From NCBI GenBank assembly GCA_947479905.1, contig CANKBJ010000004.1, forward strand, positions 1 to 63,986: DNA of 63,986 bases, written 5' to 3'. Positions 49,300 to 58,683 of this stretch are shown in pieces. A program made the translations under genes and the position numbers. The stretch comes from Bradyrhizobiaceae bacterium. Its GTDB lineage: Bacteria > Pseudomonadota > Alphaproteobacteria > Rhizobiales > Xanthobacteraceae. The notes under the pieces are model-generated. The model worked only from the letters and a program-made list of their open reading frames with translations, did no database searches and had not been told where the DNA came from. Each line of letters begins with the position of its first letter. Position 1 is the first letter of the stretch.

Positions 49300-50274
49300 A
49301 TGTCGCGAACCGCGCTTATTCTCGGGGTCACCGGACAGGACGGTGCCTATCTCACCCGTTTTCTGGCTGGCAAGGACTACATCATTCACGGCACGTCGCG
49401 CGACGCCGATATGGCCCGCCTTGGCGGTCTGACCACGCTCGGGGTACGCGAGCGGGTCCAGCTTCATTCGGTTTCGCCGACCGATTTTCGTTCGGTGTTG
49501 CAGACGATCGAGCGGGTGCAGCCGGACGAAATCTACAATTTGTCGGGCCAATCGTCGGTGGCGCTCTCCTTCGCGCAGCCGCGCGAGACGATGGACAGTA
49601 TTGTCAGTGGCACGCTGAATATCCTGGAAGCGCTGCGCGTGCTTGGTGGAAACATTCGTTTCTATAACGCGGGTTCATCCGAGATATTCGGCGATACCGG
49701 CACCCGGGCGGCGGATGAAAGCACGGCGTTCCGGCCGAAAAGTCCTTATGGCGTTGCCAAGGCCGCCGCCGTCTCGCTGGTGGCGAACTATCGCGAGTCA
49801 TACGGGCTGTTCGCCTGCTCCGGGCTGTTGTTCAACCACGAGTCGCCGCTGCGGCCGGAGCGGTTTGTGACACGCAAGATAACCGCTGCCGCGGCCCGCA
49901 TTGCCAATGGCGCAAGCGAACGCCTCCGGTTGGGTAATCTGGCTTTGTCGCGCGATTTCGGCTGGGCTCCTGAATATGTGGTCGCGATGTGGACCATGCT
50001 TCACCAGCAGGCGCCCGACGATTTCATCATAGCGTCCGGCGAAACGCACACTCTGGAAGAATTCGTTTCGACGGCATTCGCCGAAGCCGGGCTCGACTGG
50101 AAAAGCCACGTCGACTTCGATCTCGCGTTTTCGCGGCCGACCGACATCGCCCACTCACTCGGGGATGCCGGCAAGGCGGCGCGGCTGCTCGACTGGAAGC
50201 CGTCGGTGAAATTCGATGAGATCGTCAAACGCATGATCCGCGGCGAACGCGACGGCGCGGCGGCGATCCCATGA
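49300..50274 (+). CDS. GDP-mannose 4,6-dehydratase paralogue (extended SDR)
   Basis: A 324-residue SDR, shorter than Gmd. It begins [19 protein letters not shown], has YNLSGQSSVALSFAQP, NAGSSEIFGDTG and SPYGVAKAAAVSLV (Tyr-x3-Lys), LLFNHESPLRPERFVTRKI and LGNLALSRDFGWAPEYV. These are Gmd/GDP-4-keto-6-deoxymannose family signatures. A second Gmd lies at 55784, so this copy may have another role, for example reduction of the 4-keto sugar (RMD-like) or a different NDP-sugar. It starts 2 bases after the previous gene; the frame is open to 49255. Confidence 0.75.
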   Translation: MSRTALILGVTGQDGAYLTRFLAGKDYIIHGTSRDADMARLGGLTTLGVRERVQLHSVSPTDFRSVLQTIERVQPDEIYNLSGQSSVALSFAQPRETMDSIVSGTLNILEALRVLGGNIRFYNAGSSEIFGDTGTRAADESTAFRPKSPYGVAKAAAVSLVANYRESYGLFACSGLLFNHESPLRPERFVTRKITAAAARIANGASERLRLGNLALSRDFGWAPEYVVAMWTMLHQQAPDDFIIASGETHTLEEFVSTAFAEAGLDWKSHVDFDLAFSRPTDIAHSLGDAGKAARLLDWKPSVKFDEIVKRMIRGERDGAAAIP

Positions 50275-51395
50275 GCTTGCGTTCGATCGCTTCCCGCCTT
50301 AAGCCGTTGGGCTACGCCGTCAACGCCTATGGCCGGCGCGCGCTGGCAAGCGCAGGGCTGGCGCCGGCGCATCCACCGGTCGGCTTGGTCATAGAACGCG
50401 CCGATTGGGCGATCCGCTGGTGGGGAAGTTTCATCGCTGAGGAAGCGAATAAAGTGCGGCCGGATACCGCATGGGTGACGACGAACCCGTCTGAGCTGAC
50501 GTCGGGCGTGGTTGAATTCGGCTCGCAATATCAGTGGGTGGAGTGGGGCCGCTATCTGTCGCCCGATTGCCATTTTGTCAGCACCTATTTCCACGGCAAG
50601 CCGGAAGACGGACCGCAGGTCGCGCGCCATATAGACGCATTTCTGGCGTCGACACCGCGGCTGAGCCGAATTGTGGCCTCCGCGACCTTGGTGCGCGACC
50701 GGCTGGTGGGCTGGGGCGTTCCACCGGAAAAGGTTGCCGTCATTCCGATCGGTTGTGAGACAAATCGTTTCCTGCCGCCATCGCAGCAGCAAAGGCTGGC
50801 CGCGCGCGAGCGCTTCGGTATCCGCCCCGGCGAGATCGCGATCGGCTCGTTTCAGAAGGACGGCGATGGTTGGGGCGCAGGCGACGTGCCGAAACTGATC
50901 AAGGGCCCGGATGTTTTTCTGGCGGCGGTCGAGCGGCTGTCGAAAGACCTGCCGGTGTTTGTTCTGCTAGGAGGTCCGGCGCGCGGTTACGTCAAGCGCG
51001 GCCTGGAGCGTCTCGGCATTCGCTATGCCTATCATTACGCCCCGGATCGCGACGAGCTGGCCAAGCTCTATCATCCCCTCGACCTCTATCTGGTGACCAG
51101 CCGCGAGGAAGGCGGGCCGATGGCGCTGATGGAAAGCATGTCGTCGCATGTTCCGGTGGTTTCAACGCGCGTCGGAATGGCGCCCGATTTGATCACAGAC
51201 GGCGTAACCGGCGCGCTGGTCGAGGTCGGTGATGTCGAGGCGATCGCGCGGCGCGCGCATGCATTGCTTGCCTTGCCGAATCGCGCGGCGGCGCTCAAGG
51301 CGGCCGCGCGTGAGGCGGTGATGGTGGCCGATTGGTCGATTGTCGCGCGGCGACATATCGATGAGGTTTGGCGGCCGCTGGGCGTGCTGCGTTGA
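50271..51395 (+). CDS. Family 4 glycosyltransferase
   Basis: A 374-residue GT-B enzyme. The N-terminal lobe has ADWAIRWWGSFIAEE; the C-terminal lobe has VAVIPIGCETNRFLPP, KGPDVFLAAVERL and TSREEGGPMALMESMSSHVPVVSTRVG, the full EX7E donor-binding motif. The unusual VIERADWAIRWWG near the start is shared by a set of glycan enzymes in rhizobia. Retaining mechanism expected; donor unknown. Its ATG overlaps the Gmd-paralogue stop. Confidence 0.82.
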   Translation: MSLRSIASRLKPLGYAVNAYGRRALASAGLAPAHPPVGLVIERADWAIRWWGSFIAEEANKVRPDTAWVTTNPSELTSGVVEFGSQYQWVEWGRYLSPDCHFVSTYFHGKPEDGPQVARHIDAFLASTPRLSRIVASATLVRDRLVGWGVPPEKVAVIPIGCETNRFLPPSQQQRLAARERFGIRPGEIAIGSFQKDGDGWGAGDVPKLIKGPDVFLAAVERLSKDLPVFVLLGGPARGYVKRGLERLGIRYAYHYAPDRDELAKLYHPLDLYLVTSREEGGPMALMESMSSHVPVVSTRVGMAPDLITDGVTGALVEVGDVEAIARRAHALLALPNRAAALKAAAREAVMVADWSIVARRHIDEVWRPLGVLR

Positions 51396-51420
51396 TGCCC
51401 GCTGCCGTCCCGGGCCATCC

Positions 51421-52083
51421 ATGATTCGCGTCGTTGTTTTCGATTTCGACGGCACGCTGGCCGATACCAACGGCGTCAAGGAAGCCTGCCTGCATCGCAC
51501 TGTCGCAGCGATTGCCGGCGGCGGCGCTGCGCTGGCCGCGGCGAGACGGGAGGGCGGTGATCGCTATCGGATTTTCGCAAGAGTCGCGCAGCAATTGTTA
51601 GCGAACGCCGGCGATCTGGCGATTGCGACGCAGGCGCGCGGTTTGGTCGACAGCTATTCCCGCTGTTGTGCGGCCGGCATCGTCGCAGCCCCGGAACGTA
51701 GAGGTGCTCGGCAGGTATTGGCGGCGTTGGCGCGCCGCCGCGTTCACGTGTGGGTTTTATCGGCAACGCCGGACCGGCACCTCAACGAGGTCTTGCACAG
51801 GCGTGGTCTGCGCCGATGGCTTAAAGGCAGTTTGGGCTCGTCGGTGACGAAGGAGGAAGGGCTGCGACGAATAATGACGATTGAGCGAATTGGCCGCAGC
51901 GACATGCTGATGGTCGGTGACGGTCAGGACGACCAGCGTGCCGCGCTGACCATCGGCGTCAAGTTCGCAGCGGTCGTGGCGGAAAATCGGATCGCCGCGC
52001 AGGGCCGCTTTGCCATGCGCGATCTAGCGCCGCTGCTGCCTCTTATCGATAGTTTGAATGCGGGAAGGCGGCTTCGCGCATGA
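51421..52083 (+). CDS. HAD-family phosphatase-like protein
   Basis: A 220-residue HAD hydrolase starting at the ATG at 51421; the frame stays open to 51340 but that overlaps the preceding gene. Motif I is VVVFDFDGTLADTNGVKEA, motif II the VLSATP segment (Ser), and a motif IV region SDMLMVGDGQDDQRAA. It resembles phosphoglycolate phosphatase-type enzymes. In this context it could dephosphorylate a sugar phosphate on the way to nonulosonic or GDP-sugar synthesis. Function not assigned. Confidence 0.75.
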   Translation: MIRVVVFDFDGTLADTNGVKEACLHRTVAAIAGGGAALAAARREGGDRYRIFARVAQQLLANAGDLAIATQARGLVDSYSRCCAAGIVAAPERRGARQVLAALARRRVHVWVLSATPDRHLNEVLHRRGLRRWLKGSLGSSVTKEEGLRRIMTIERIGRSDMLMVGDGQDDQRAALTIGVKFAAVVAENRIAAQGRFAMRDLAPLLPLIDSLNAGRRLRA

Positions 52084-52160
52084 ACATTAAGCCATGCAAT
52101 GATCTGCGATAGTATGGTAATGTTTGGCTCACATCAGGCTTCTCAGCGACAAGTCATTTT

Positions 52161-53000
52161 ATGATCCCCCCACCTGAAAATATTGACCGTCACACCGTTC
52201 GTGACTTTGGCCGCGAATGGCAGCGCTTTGATCAAGGCGCTGTGTCGGACGTTGAGATGTCGCGGACGTTCGATGAGTATTTCGCGGTCTTCCCCTGGGA
52301 AGCGTTGCCGAACAATGCCGTCGGTTTTGACGCCGGTTGTGGTAGCGGACGCTGGGCTGCGCGCGTGGCGCCGCGCGTCAGCCATCTCCATTGCGTCGAT
52401 GCCAGCGCGGATGCGCTCGCGGTCGCGCGGAAAAATCTGTCGGGCATAGCCAATGTCACCCTTCACGAATGCCCGCTCGACGCCATGCCTCTGGCCGACG
52501 GCAGCATGGATTTCGGCTACAGCCTCGGGGTCTTGCATCACATACCCGATCTTCAGGGCGGACTAGCGGCTTGCGTGCGCAAGCTGCGATCCGGCGCGCC
52601 TATGCTGATCTATATATATTATGCGTTCGATAACCGGCCGATCTGGTTTCGCGCATTGTGGCGCGCCAGCGATGCAATTCGACGGGTGATCTCGAAAGTG
52701 CCGTTCAGGATAAAATCGCTTGTCGCCGATGGAGTCGCCGCGGTCGTATATTGGCCGCTGGTCGTCGTCGCGCGGCTTGCCGCGCGGGCCGGTTGGGATG
52801 TGTCGAATTGGCCGCTCAGCGCCTATCGTTGGCATAGCTTCTACACGATGCGAACCGACGCGCTTGATCGCTTCGGCACCCGTCTTGAACACCGCATGAC
52901 GCAAGCGCAGATACGCGCGGCGATGGAAAACGCGGGCTTGCAGGATATTTCATTCTCGCAGTCGGTGCCGTTTTGGTGCGCGGTCGGCCGTAAGGCCTGA
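52161..53000 (+). CDS. Class I SAM-dependent methyltransferase
   Basis: A 279-residue methyltransferase, with GFDAGCGSGRWAARVA as motif I near residue 55, HCVDASADALAVA as the acidic loop and MDFGYSLGVLHHIPD as motif IV. The C-terminal half has a hydrophobic segment AAVVYWPLVVVARLAARAG that could bind the membrane. A gap of 77 bases separates it from the HAD gene; no promoter was recognised there. One of several methyltransferases in the run; acceptor not known. Confidence 0.75.
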   Translation: MIPPPENIDRHTVRDFGREWQRFDQGAVSDVEMSRTFDEYFAVFPWEALPNNAVGFDAGCGSGRWAARVAPRVSHLHCVDASADALAVARKNLSGIANVTLHECPLDAMPLADGSMDFGYSLGVLHHIPDLQGGLAACVRKLRSGAPMLIYIYYAFDNRPIWFRALWRASDAIRRVISKVPFRIKSLVADGVAAVVYWPLVVVARLAARAGWDVSNWPLSAYRWHSFYTMRTDALDRFGTRLEHRMTQAQIRAAMENAGLQDISFSQSVPFWCAVGRKA

Positions 53001-53002
53001 AA

Positions 53003-54106
53003 ATGGAAACGACGCGGCTCAAGGACATAGTGCGCCTTTCCTATCGGGCGGCGATGGCGGCGGCGGTGACGGCGGCAATGCCGTTGCGCCGTCGCAACCG
53101 CGATCTCGCTGTTTTTTATGGCGGCGCGCGGTCCGGCGATTTCGGCGGCCCGCTTGTCAAGGTGAAGCTGCTACAGCGGAAATTTCCGCAACATTTCCCC
53201 GACTATTCGCTGGTCTACATTTTGTCGAACGCAATTTACTTGCCGCAGCCTATGATCGATCGGTTGCGCGGCGCCGGCGTGCCGGTCGTACTCAATCAAA
53301 ACGGTCTTTTTTATAAATCGTGGTTTCCGGACGGCTGGGAGCGTGAAAACGCGCGCATGGCGGGCGTCCATGCGGTCGCGGATCATGTGTTCTATCAAAG
53401 TGAGTTTTGCCGGGATTGTGCCGAGCGGTTTCTAGGCCGGCGTCAGGGATCGTCGGAGATCCTCTACAACGGGGTCGACGTGGACCACTTTTCTCCCGCG
53501 TCCGAGCGCCGCCAGGGCAAGCCGTTCATGTTCCTGGTGGCCGGCCGCATTGGCCGAACAACGGCGCACCGGCTTGTGTCTTCGCTCGAGGGACTGGCAA
53601 TGGCGCGCCGCGGCGGTCTCGATGTAGGGATGACCATCGCCGGCGGCATCAATGTGGACGTCGAAGCCGAGGTGCGGGCTTTGGTTGCGCGCCTTGAGAT
53701 AGCGGATGTCGTGCGGTTTACCGGGCCTTATCGTTGGATCGATGCGCCGGCGCTTTACCGCTCGGCGGACGCCTACCTGATGACCAAACACAACGATCCC
53801 TGTCCGAATTCGGTTCTGGAAGCGCTGGCATCCGGATTGCCGGTGCTTTATTCCGCCTCCGGCGGAGTGCCTGAACTTGTCGGCGATGACGCCGGGGTCG
53901 GGCTGGCGGTGCCCGTCACTTTTGACTATGTTGCTGTCCCCGAACCCGATGCGATCGCAGAGGGAATGGCCAAGATCATCAGTGGTCGAACGGCGATGGA
54001 ACGCGCGGCGCGGCAGCGCGCCGTGGAGCGTTTTTCTCTGTCACACTGGTTCGATCGCCATGAAACGATATTCAAGCGCCTGTTAGGCGAAAGGATTGCA
54101 CGATGA
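53003..54106 (+). CDS. Family 4 glycosyltransferase
   Basis: A 367-residue GT-B enzyme. The N-terminus has FYGGARSGDFGGPLVKVK, and VVLNQNGLFYKSWFPDGW is found in the N-lobe; the donor lobe has ILYNGVDVDHFSP, LVAGRIGRTTAHR, and CPNSVLEALASGLPVLYSASGGVPELVGDDAG (EX7E-type). It is likely a retaining transferase. It begins 3 bases after the methyltransferase and overlaps the next gene by 4 bases. Substrate not known. Confidence 0.82.
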   Translation: METTRLKDIVRLSYRAAMAAAVTAAMPLRRRNRDLAVFYGGARSGDFGGPLVKVKLLQRKFPQHFPDYSLVYILSNAIYLPQPMIDRLRGAGVPVVLNQNGLFYKSWFPDGWERENARMAGVHAVADHVFYQSEFCRDCAERFLGRRQGSSEILYNGVDVDHFSPASERRQGKPFMFLVAGRIGRTTAHRLVSSLEGLAMARRGGLDVGMTIAGGINVDVEAEVRALVARLEIADVVRFTGPYRWIDAPALYRSADAYLMTKHNDPCPNSVLEALASGLPVLYSASGGVPELVGDDAGVGLAVPVTFDYVAVPEPDAIAEGMAKIISGRTAMERAARQRAVERFSLSHWFDRHETIFKRLLGERIAR

Positions 54107-54885
54107 AGGCGATGCTGCTGGCAGTCGCAAATGTTTTCGCTCTGCTTTGGCAGGTCGTGCCCGAGCGTTTGCGGCTTTACGCATTCAAGGCTCTGTACGT
54201 TCTGGAATCGCGCGGCAACAATCCGCGTGCCGCGCTCAAGCGCCTGTTTGCCATCCAGGACGAATGGGAGAAGATAGTCAGTGAACGCGCGACGGCGCTG
54301 GGCGGCGGCGAACACCCCAAACACCGGCTTATTCACTATCATGATTTCTTCATTGACCGGATAACCGACGGTCAGCGGGTACTCGATGTCGGTTGCGGTT
54401 ACGGCGCGGTGGCGCGTTCGATCGCACGGGCAAGGCCGGCGTCGGCGGTGACCGGACTCGACAACGACATCGGGCGACTGACGCAGGCACGCAACAGCAA
54501 CAATCCGGCCAACCTGAATTACGTCGAGACCGACGCAACCAAGTCGGTGCCTTCCGGGCCGTGGGACGTCGTCGTCCTGTCGAATGTTCTGGAACATATC
54601 GCGGACCGCATCGGCTTCCTCAAGGCTTTGGTTTCGACCACGGGCGCCGCGCAATTCCTGATCCGCGTGCCGCTGTTTGAGCGCGATTGGAAGATGCCGA
54701 TGCGGCGCGAGGTTGGCGCTAATTACTATTCGGACCCCGATCATAAAATTGAACCGACGCAAGCCGAATTTCGCGCGGAAACAGCGGCGGCCGGACTTGT
54801 CGTCGAGGAACTGATCACCCCATGGGGCGAAATCTGGGCGTCACTCAAGGTCGCCAACAAGGTCGCCAACAAGGGCGCGCCGTGA
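54103..54885 (+). CDS. Class I SAM-dependent methyltransferase
   Basis: A 260-residue protein. Residues about 1-70 are helical, starting with a hydrophobic segment (LLAVANVFALLWQVVPERL). The SAM motif VLDVGCGYGAVARSIA is at about 90, followed by TGLDNDIGRLTQARN and DVVVLSNVLEHIADR. Near its end a 12-base unit is duplicated (54848-54871) and encodes the repeated VANK. Its TGA overlaps the GTG of the next gene. Acceptor unknown. Confidence 0.75.
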   Translation: MKAMLLAVANVFALLWQVVPERLRLYAFKALYVLESRGNNPRAALKRLFAIQDEWEKIVSERATALGGGEHPKHRLIHYHDFFIDRITDGQRVLDVGCGYGAVARSIARARPASAVTGLDNDIGRLTQARNSNNPANLNYVETDATKSVPSGPWDVVVLSNVLEHIADRIGFLKALVSTTGAAQFLIRVPLFERDWKMPMRREVGANYYSDPDHKIEPTQAEFRAETAAAGLVVEELITPWGEIWASLKVANKVANKGAP

Positions 54886-55763
54886 CGTCGATGCCTGCGG
54901 TTAGCGTAATCGTGCCTTGCTACAATGGCGGAATATATCTTGACGGCTTGCTCGCGAGTCTTGCGGCGCAGACGTTTCGGGATTTCGAAGTCGTTATCGT
55001 CAACGACGGTTCGAGCGATCCGGCGACGCTTGAAAAGCTGAAGGAAATAGAATCGGTCGCGCGGGTCGTGCATCAGGAAAACCGTTATCTCCCCGGGGCC
55101 CGCAATACAGGCTTTCGCGAGGCGCGGGCGGAGCTTGTGCTGCCGCTGGATTGCGACGACCGGATCGAACCGGAATTTCTGGCTGAAACGCTGGCGGCCA
55201 TGCGCAACGCTGGCGATGACGTTGGGTTCGTGTACACTTATATGCGGTTGACCGGTACAGCGGACCGCGTCTTTGCAACCCATTGCAGCCATTTCGACCA
55301 GTTGTTCCTCAATCACTTGCCGTATTGCCTGTTGATCCGGAAAAGCGCCTGGAAAGCAGTCGGCGGCTACGACGAGACCATGCGCTCCGGTCTCGAAGAC
55401 TGGGAATTCAATATCGGCCTGTTGCGCGCGGGCTATCGCTGGATTGAAATTCCGAAGCCGCTGTTCATCTATACCGTCCGTTCGGACGGGATGCTGCTCA
55501 GCACATCGGCCCGCCGGCAAGCGAGTTTGTGGAAGCGAATTCGTGACAAGTATCCGGAGTTATTCAGCGCCGCGGCGCTGTTTTCGACGTGGCGGCGGAG
55601 CAGGCCGGGCTGGTGGGCGACGTCGCGGGCAATGTTGCTTTTGGCGATGGCAAAAAGCTTGCCAGAGGCATGGTGTAATTGGCTATTTTTCCAAATGAAT
55701 ATGCTCAATCGCGGTTTGGGCAGGGCTCTCGGCCTTGTCCGGCCGGCGCACTCACAAAACTAG
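54882..55763 (+). CDS. Family 2 glycosyltransferase
   Basis: A 293-residue GT-A enzyme. The GTG at 54882 (VTSMPAVSV) overlaps the previous stop as GTGA; an ATG at 54891 and a long frame back to 54822 also exist. Motifs: VSVIVPCYNGGIYLDGLLASL, NDGSSDPAT, and a metal motif PLDCDDRIEP, then GLEDWEFNIGLLRAG. An inverting transferase, donor unknown. The C-terminus (about 235-293) is partly hydrophobic, with a WWATSRAMLLLAMAK segment. Confidence 0.85.
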   Translation: MTSMPAVSVIVPCYNGGIYLDGLLASLAAQTFRDFEVVIVNDGSSDPATLEKLKEIESVARVVHQENRYLPGARNTGFREARAELVLPLDCDDRIEPEFLAETLAAMRNAGDDVGFVYTYMRLTGTADRVFATHCSHFDQLFLNHLPYCLLIRKSAWKAVGGYDETMRSGLEDWEFNIGLLRAGYRWIEIPKPLFIYTVRSDGMLLSTSARRQASLWKRIRDKYPELFSAAALFSTWRRSRPGWWATSRAMLLLAMAKSLPEAWCNWLFFQMNMLNRGLGRALGLVRPAHSQN

Positions 55764-55783
55764 AATAGGGTGATAATTCAGCC

Positions 55784-56839
55784 ATGAGCAAACGCGTCGC
55801 ACTAATTACCGGCGTCACTGGTCAGGACGGAGCGTGGCTGGCCGATCTTTTGCTGCGCAAAGGATATACGGTTCACGGCATATTGAGACGGTCGTCGTCG
55901 TTCAATACCGCACGCCTCGAAAACCTTTACCAGGATCCGCATGAAGAGCACCGGCGGTTCATCATGCATTACGGGGATATGACGGATGCCACGAACCTGA
56001 TCCGGATCGTGCAGCAGACCCAGCCCGATGAAATCTACAATCTCGCGGCGCAGAGCCACGTCAAGGTTTCGTTCGAGACGCCGGAATACACGGCGAATTC
56101 GGACGCGCTTGGCACGCTGCGGATGCTTGAGGCTATCCGCATCCTGGGCATGGATAAGCGCGTGCGCTTCTACCAGGCGTCCACATCCGAGCTTTACGGC
56201 GGCATTTACAAGGAGCCGCAGAGCGAGACGACGCCGTTCCATCCGCGCTCGCCTTACGCGGCGGCCAAGCTCTACGCGCACTGGATCACCGTGAATTACC
56301 GCGAGGCCTATGGCATGCACGCTTCGAACGGTATCCTGTTCAATCACGAAGGGCCGACGCGCGGCGAAACTTTCGTGACCCGCAAAATCACGCGCGCGGT
56401 CGCGGCGATCGAGTGCGGCGAGCAGGAAAAGCTTTACCTCGGCAACCTCGACGCCCGTCGCGACTGGGGCCATGCGCGCGACTATGTCGAAGGCATGTGG
56501 CTGATGCTGCAGCAACCCGAGCCAGGCGACTATGTGCTGGCGACCGGCGAGGAACATTCGGTGCGTGAATTTGTCGAGATGGCTTTCGCCCATGTCGGCC
56601 GCAAGATTGTCTGGAAAGGCGAAGGCGTCGCCGAGCAGGGGATGGAAGAATCGACCGGCCGGGTTCTGGTCGAGGTCGACCATCGCTATTTCCGGCCGAC
56701 CGAAGTGGAGTGCCTCGTGGGCGATCCGTCCAAGGCACGCCGCCAGCTCGGCTGGCATCACAAGGTTTCGTTCGGAGAACTGGTCCGCGACATGGTGGAC
56801 GAGGATCTCAATCGAGCCCGCCGCAATTCGGCGCGCTGA
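55784..56839 (+). CDS. gmd: GDP-mannose 4,6-dehydratase
   Basis: A 351-residue enzyme producing GDP-4-keto-6-deoxy-D-mannose. Signatures are complete: [84 protein letters not shown] (Tyr-x3-Lys) and [20 protein letters not shown]-fucose synthase lies two genes downstream, completing the standard path to GDP-fucose. Length is normal. Confidence 0.95.
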   Translation: MSKRVALITGVTGQDGAWLADLLLRKGYTVHGILRRSSSFNTARLENLYQDPHEEHRRFIMHYGDMTDATNLIRIVQQTQPDEIYNLAAQSHVKVSFETPEYTANSDALGTLRMLEAIRILGMDKRVRFYQASTSELYGGIYKEPQSETTPFHPRSPYAAAKLYAHWITVNYREAYGMHASNGILFNHEGPTRGETFVTRKITRAVAAIECGEQEKLYLGNLDARRDWGHARDYVEGMWLMLQQPEPGDYVLATGEEHSVREFVEMAFAHVGRKIVWKGEGVAEQGMEESTGRVLVEVDHRYFRPTEVECLVGDPSKARRQLGWHHKVSFGELVRDMVDEDLNRARRNSAR

Positions 56840-56874
56840 TGCGGTTCAATTCGTTTTTTCGCCAGGAGTAAGAA

Positions 56875-57675
56875 ATGCGTCGCGACGATCGAGCCTATGA
56901 CGAGACCGAAGGACACGACGAGATCGCGGCGATCGAGACGCAATGGACTCGCATCTGGGAAAAAGCCGGCGGTCCGCAGGGCCGCGCCGAACACATCCCG
57001 CGCAAGGCGGAGTTCAAGATACTTTGGCCCTACTTAAGCAAGCTTCCGAAAGGCAGCCGTGTGCTCGACGGCGGCTGTGGAGTCGGCGACTGGGTTTTGT
57101 GGCTGACGCGGGCCGGCTATCCGACCGTCGGCCTTGACGTGTCCCGTCTGACCATCGGCAAATTGCAGCAGATGTTTCCAGATATGGAATTCGCGGTCGG
57201 CGATATTCGCGCGACTGGTTTTGCCGATGAATCGTTTTCGGCGTATTTTTCCTGGGGCACATTCGAGCATTTCGAGGAGGGCTTTGATCGCGTCGTCGGC
57301 GAAGCGTACCGGGTGCTCAAGCCCGGCGGCTTGCTGTTCGCGTCGATGCCGTTTTTCAATTTGCGCCATGCGCTGCACGACATTCTGTTGCAGCCCTGGA
57401 AACTGCAGCCGGAAACGGCGCGGATGCGCTTCTATCAATGGCGCCCGACGCGCGGCGAACTGGCCACCATACTTTCGCGCCACGGTTTTGCGGTCGAGGA
57501 CGTCAAGATCATCGGCAAGCGCCAGGGCATTCAGCGCTGGTTGCAACAGACGTTCGGCATCTCCGCGACCTCGTTCTTCGCGCGCGGTGTTGCCGTGCTG
57601 CTCGCGCCGTTCGTGCCGAAGGCGCTTATCGGCCACATGATTCTTGCCGTCGCCCGCAAGCCCGGCACGCTGTAA
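56875..57675 (+). CDS. Class I SAM-dependent methyltransferase
   Basis: A 266-residue methyltransferase between gmd and the fucose synthase. SAM motif VLDGGCGVGDWVLWL near residue 62, VGLDVSRLTIGKL, GDIRATGF and YFSWGTFEHFEEG. The C-terminal part contains RFYQWRPTRGELA and a hydrophobic end. AGGAG lies at a proper spacing before the ATG at 56875. It may methylate the fucose or rhamnose residue, but only the location suggests this. Confidence 0.75.
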   Translation: MRRDDRAYDETEGHDEIAAIETQWTRIWEKAGGPQGRAEHIPRKAEFKILWPYLSKLPKGSRVLDGGCGVGDWVLWLTRAGYPTVGLDVSRLTIGKLQQMFPDMEFAVGDIRATGFADESFSAYFSWGTFEHFEEGFDRVVGEAYRVLKPGGLLFASMPFFNLRHALHDILLQPWKLQPETARMRFYQWRPTRGELATILSRHGFAVEDVKIIGKRQGIQRWLQQTFGISATSFFARGVAVLLAPFVPKALIGHMILAVARKPGTL

Positions 57676-57689
57676 CGCCGCGAGGCCCT

Positions 57690-58664
57690 GTGACAGAATT
57701 GTCGACTAACCCGCCCTTGTTTGATCTATCCGGCAAGCGTGTCTATGTCGCCGGCCATAGTGGCATGGCGGGCGCTGCTATCGTGCGGCGTCTGGCGTCG
57801 GAGAATTGCGAGATTCTAACAGCCAGTCACGACGCGCTCGATTTGACAAACCAGGCGCTGACCGAGGAATGGATCATGCGCGAGCGGCCGGAGGCAATTT
57901 TCCTGGCCGCGGGCCGGGTCGGTGGCATTCACGCCAACGATACGTTCCCGGCCGAGTTCCTCGCCGACAATCTTGCGATCGCGCTCAACGTGATGCGTGC
58001 CGCGGTCGCTGCGAAGGTGCAGAAGCTGCTGTTTCTCGGCTCGAGCTGCATCTATCCGCGCAACGCGCCGCAGCCGATGGCCGAGGAGTTGCTTTTGACC
58101 GGACCGCTCGAGCCGACCAACGAGTGGTACGCGATCGCCAAGATTGCCGGCATCAAGCTGGCGCAGGCCTACCGGCGCGAATACGGCGCCGATTTTGTCT
58201 CCGTGATGCCGACAAACCTGTACGGTCCCGGCGACAACTATCACCCGCAGAACAGCCACGTTCCGGCCGCGCTCATTCGCCGCTTCCACGAGGCCAAAAC
58301 GCGCGGCGACGCACAGGTAGCAGTGTGGGGCAGTGGAAACCCGATGCGGGAGTTTCTCAGCGTCGAGGATCTCGGCGACGCCTGCGTGTTTGTCATGAAA
58401 CATTATTCCGGCAACGGGTTCCTCAATGTCGGCACCGGCAATGAGGTCAGCATCGGCGAATTTGCGCGCATTGTGGCGGAAGTCGTGGGTTACCGTGGTG
58501 CCCTTGTCTTTGACACCAGCCGGCCAGATGGAACGCCGCGGAAGCTCCTGGACGTTTCACGGCTTGCCGGGCTCGGCTGGCGGGCCAGGACGCCGCTGCA
58601 TGAGGGGTTGAAAATAGCCTACGCGGATTTTCTGGCGCAGGGCAGTCGCCTGCGCGAACGATGA
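57690..58664 (+). CDS. fcl: GDP-L-fucose synthase
   Basis: A 324-residue extended SDR that epimerises and reduces the Gmd product. It has VYVAGHSGMAGAAIVRRL, LAAGRVGGIHANDT, FLGSSCIYPRNAPQPMAEE, NEWYAIAKIAG (Tyr-x3-Lys), MPTNLYGPGDNYHPQNSHV and FLSVEDLGDACVFV, all typical. The GTG at 57690 is preceded by CGAGG and gives the right N-terminus; the open frame extends back to 57438. It follows the methyltransferase by 14 bases. Confidence 0.93.
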   Translation: MTELSTNPPLFDLSGKRVYVAGHSGMAGAAIVRRLASENCEILTASHDALDLTNQALTEEWIMRERPEAIFLAAGRVGGIHANDTFPAEFLADNLAIALNVMRAAVAAKVQKLLFLGSSCIYPRNAPQPMAEELLLTGPLEPTNEWYAIAKIAGIKLAQAYRREYGADFVSVMPTNLYGPGDNYHPQNSHVPAALIRRFHEAKTRGDAQVAVWGSGNPMREFLSVEDLGDACVFVMKHYSGNGFLNVGTGNEVSIGEFARIVAEVVGYRGALVFDTSRPDGTPRKLLDVSRLAGLGWRARTPLHEGLKIAYADFLAQGSRLRER

Positions 58665-58683
58665 TGCGGAGCTGACGCAGCCG

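Noticed and set aside
54848-54871. In-frame duplication of a 12-base unit at the end of a methyltransferase gene
   Set aside because: A simple slippage duplication adding VANK near the C-terminus; no wider significance seen.
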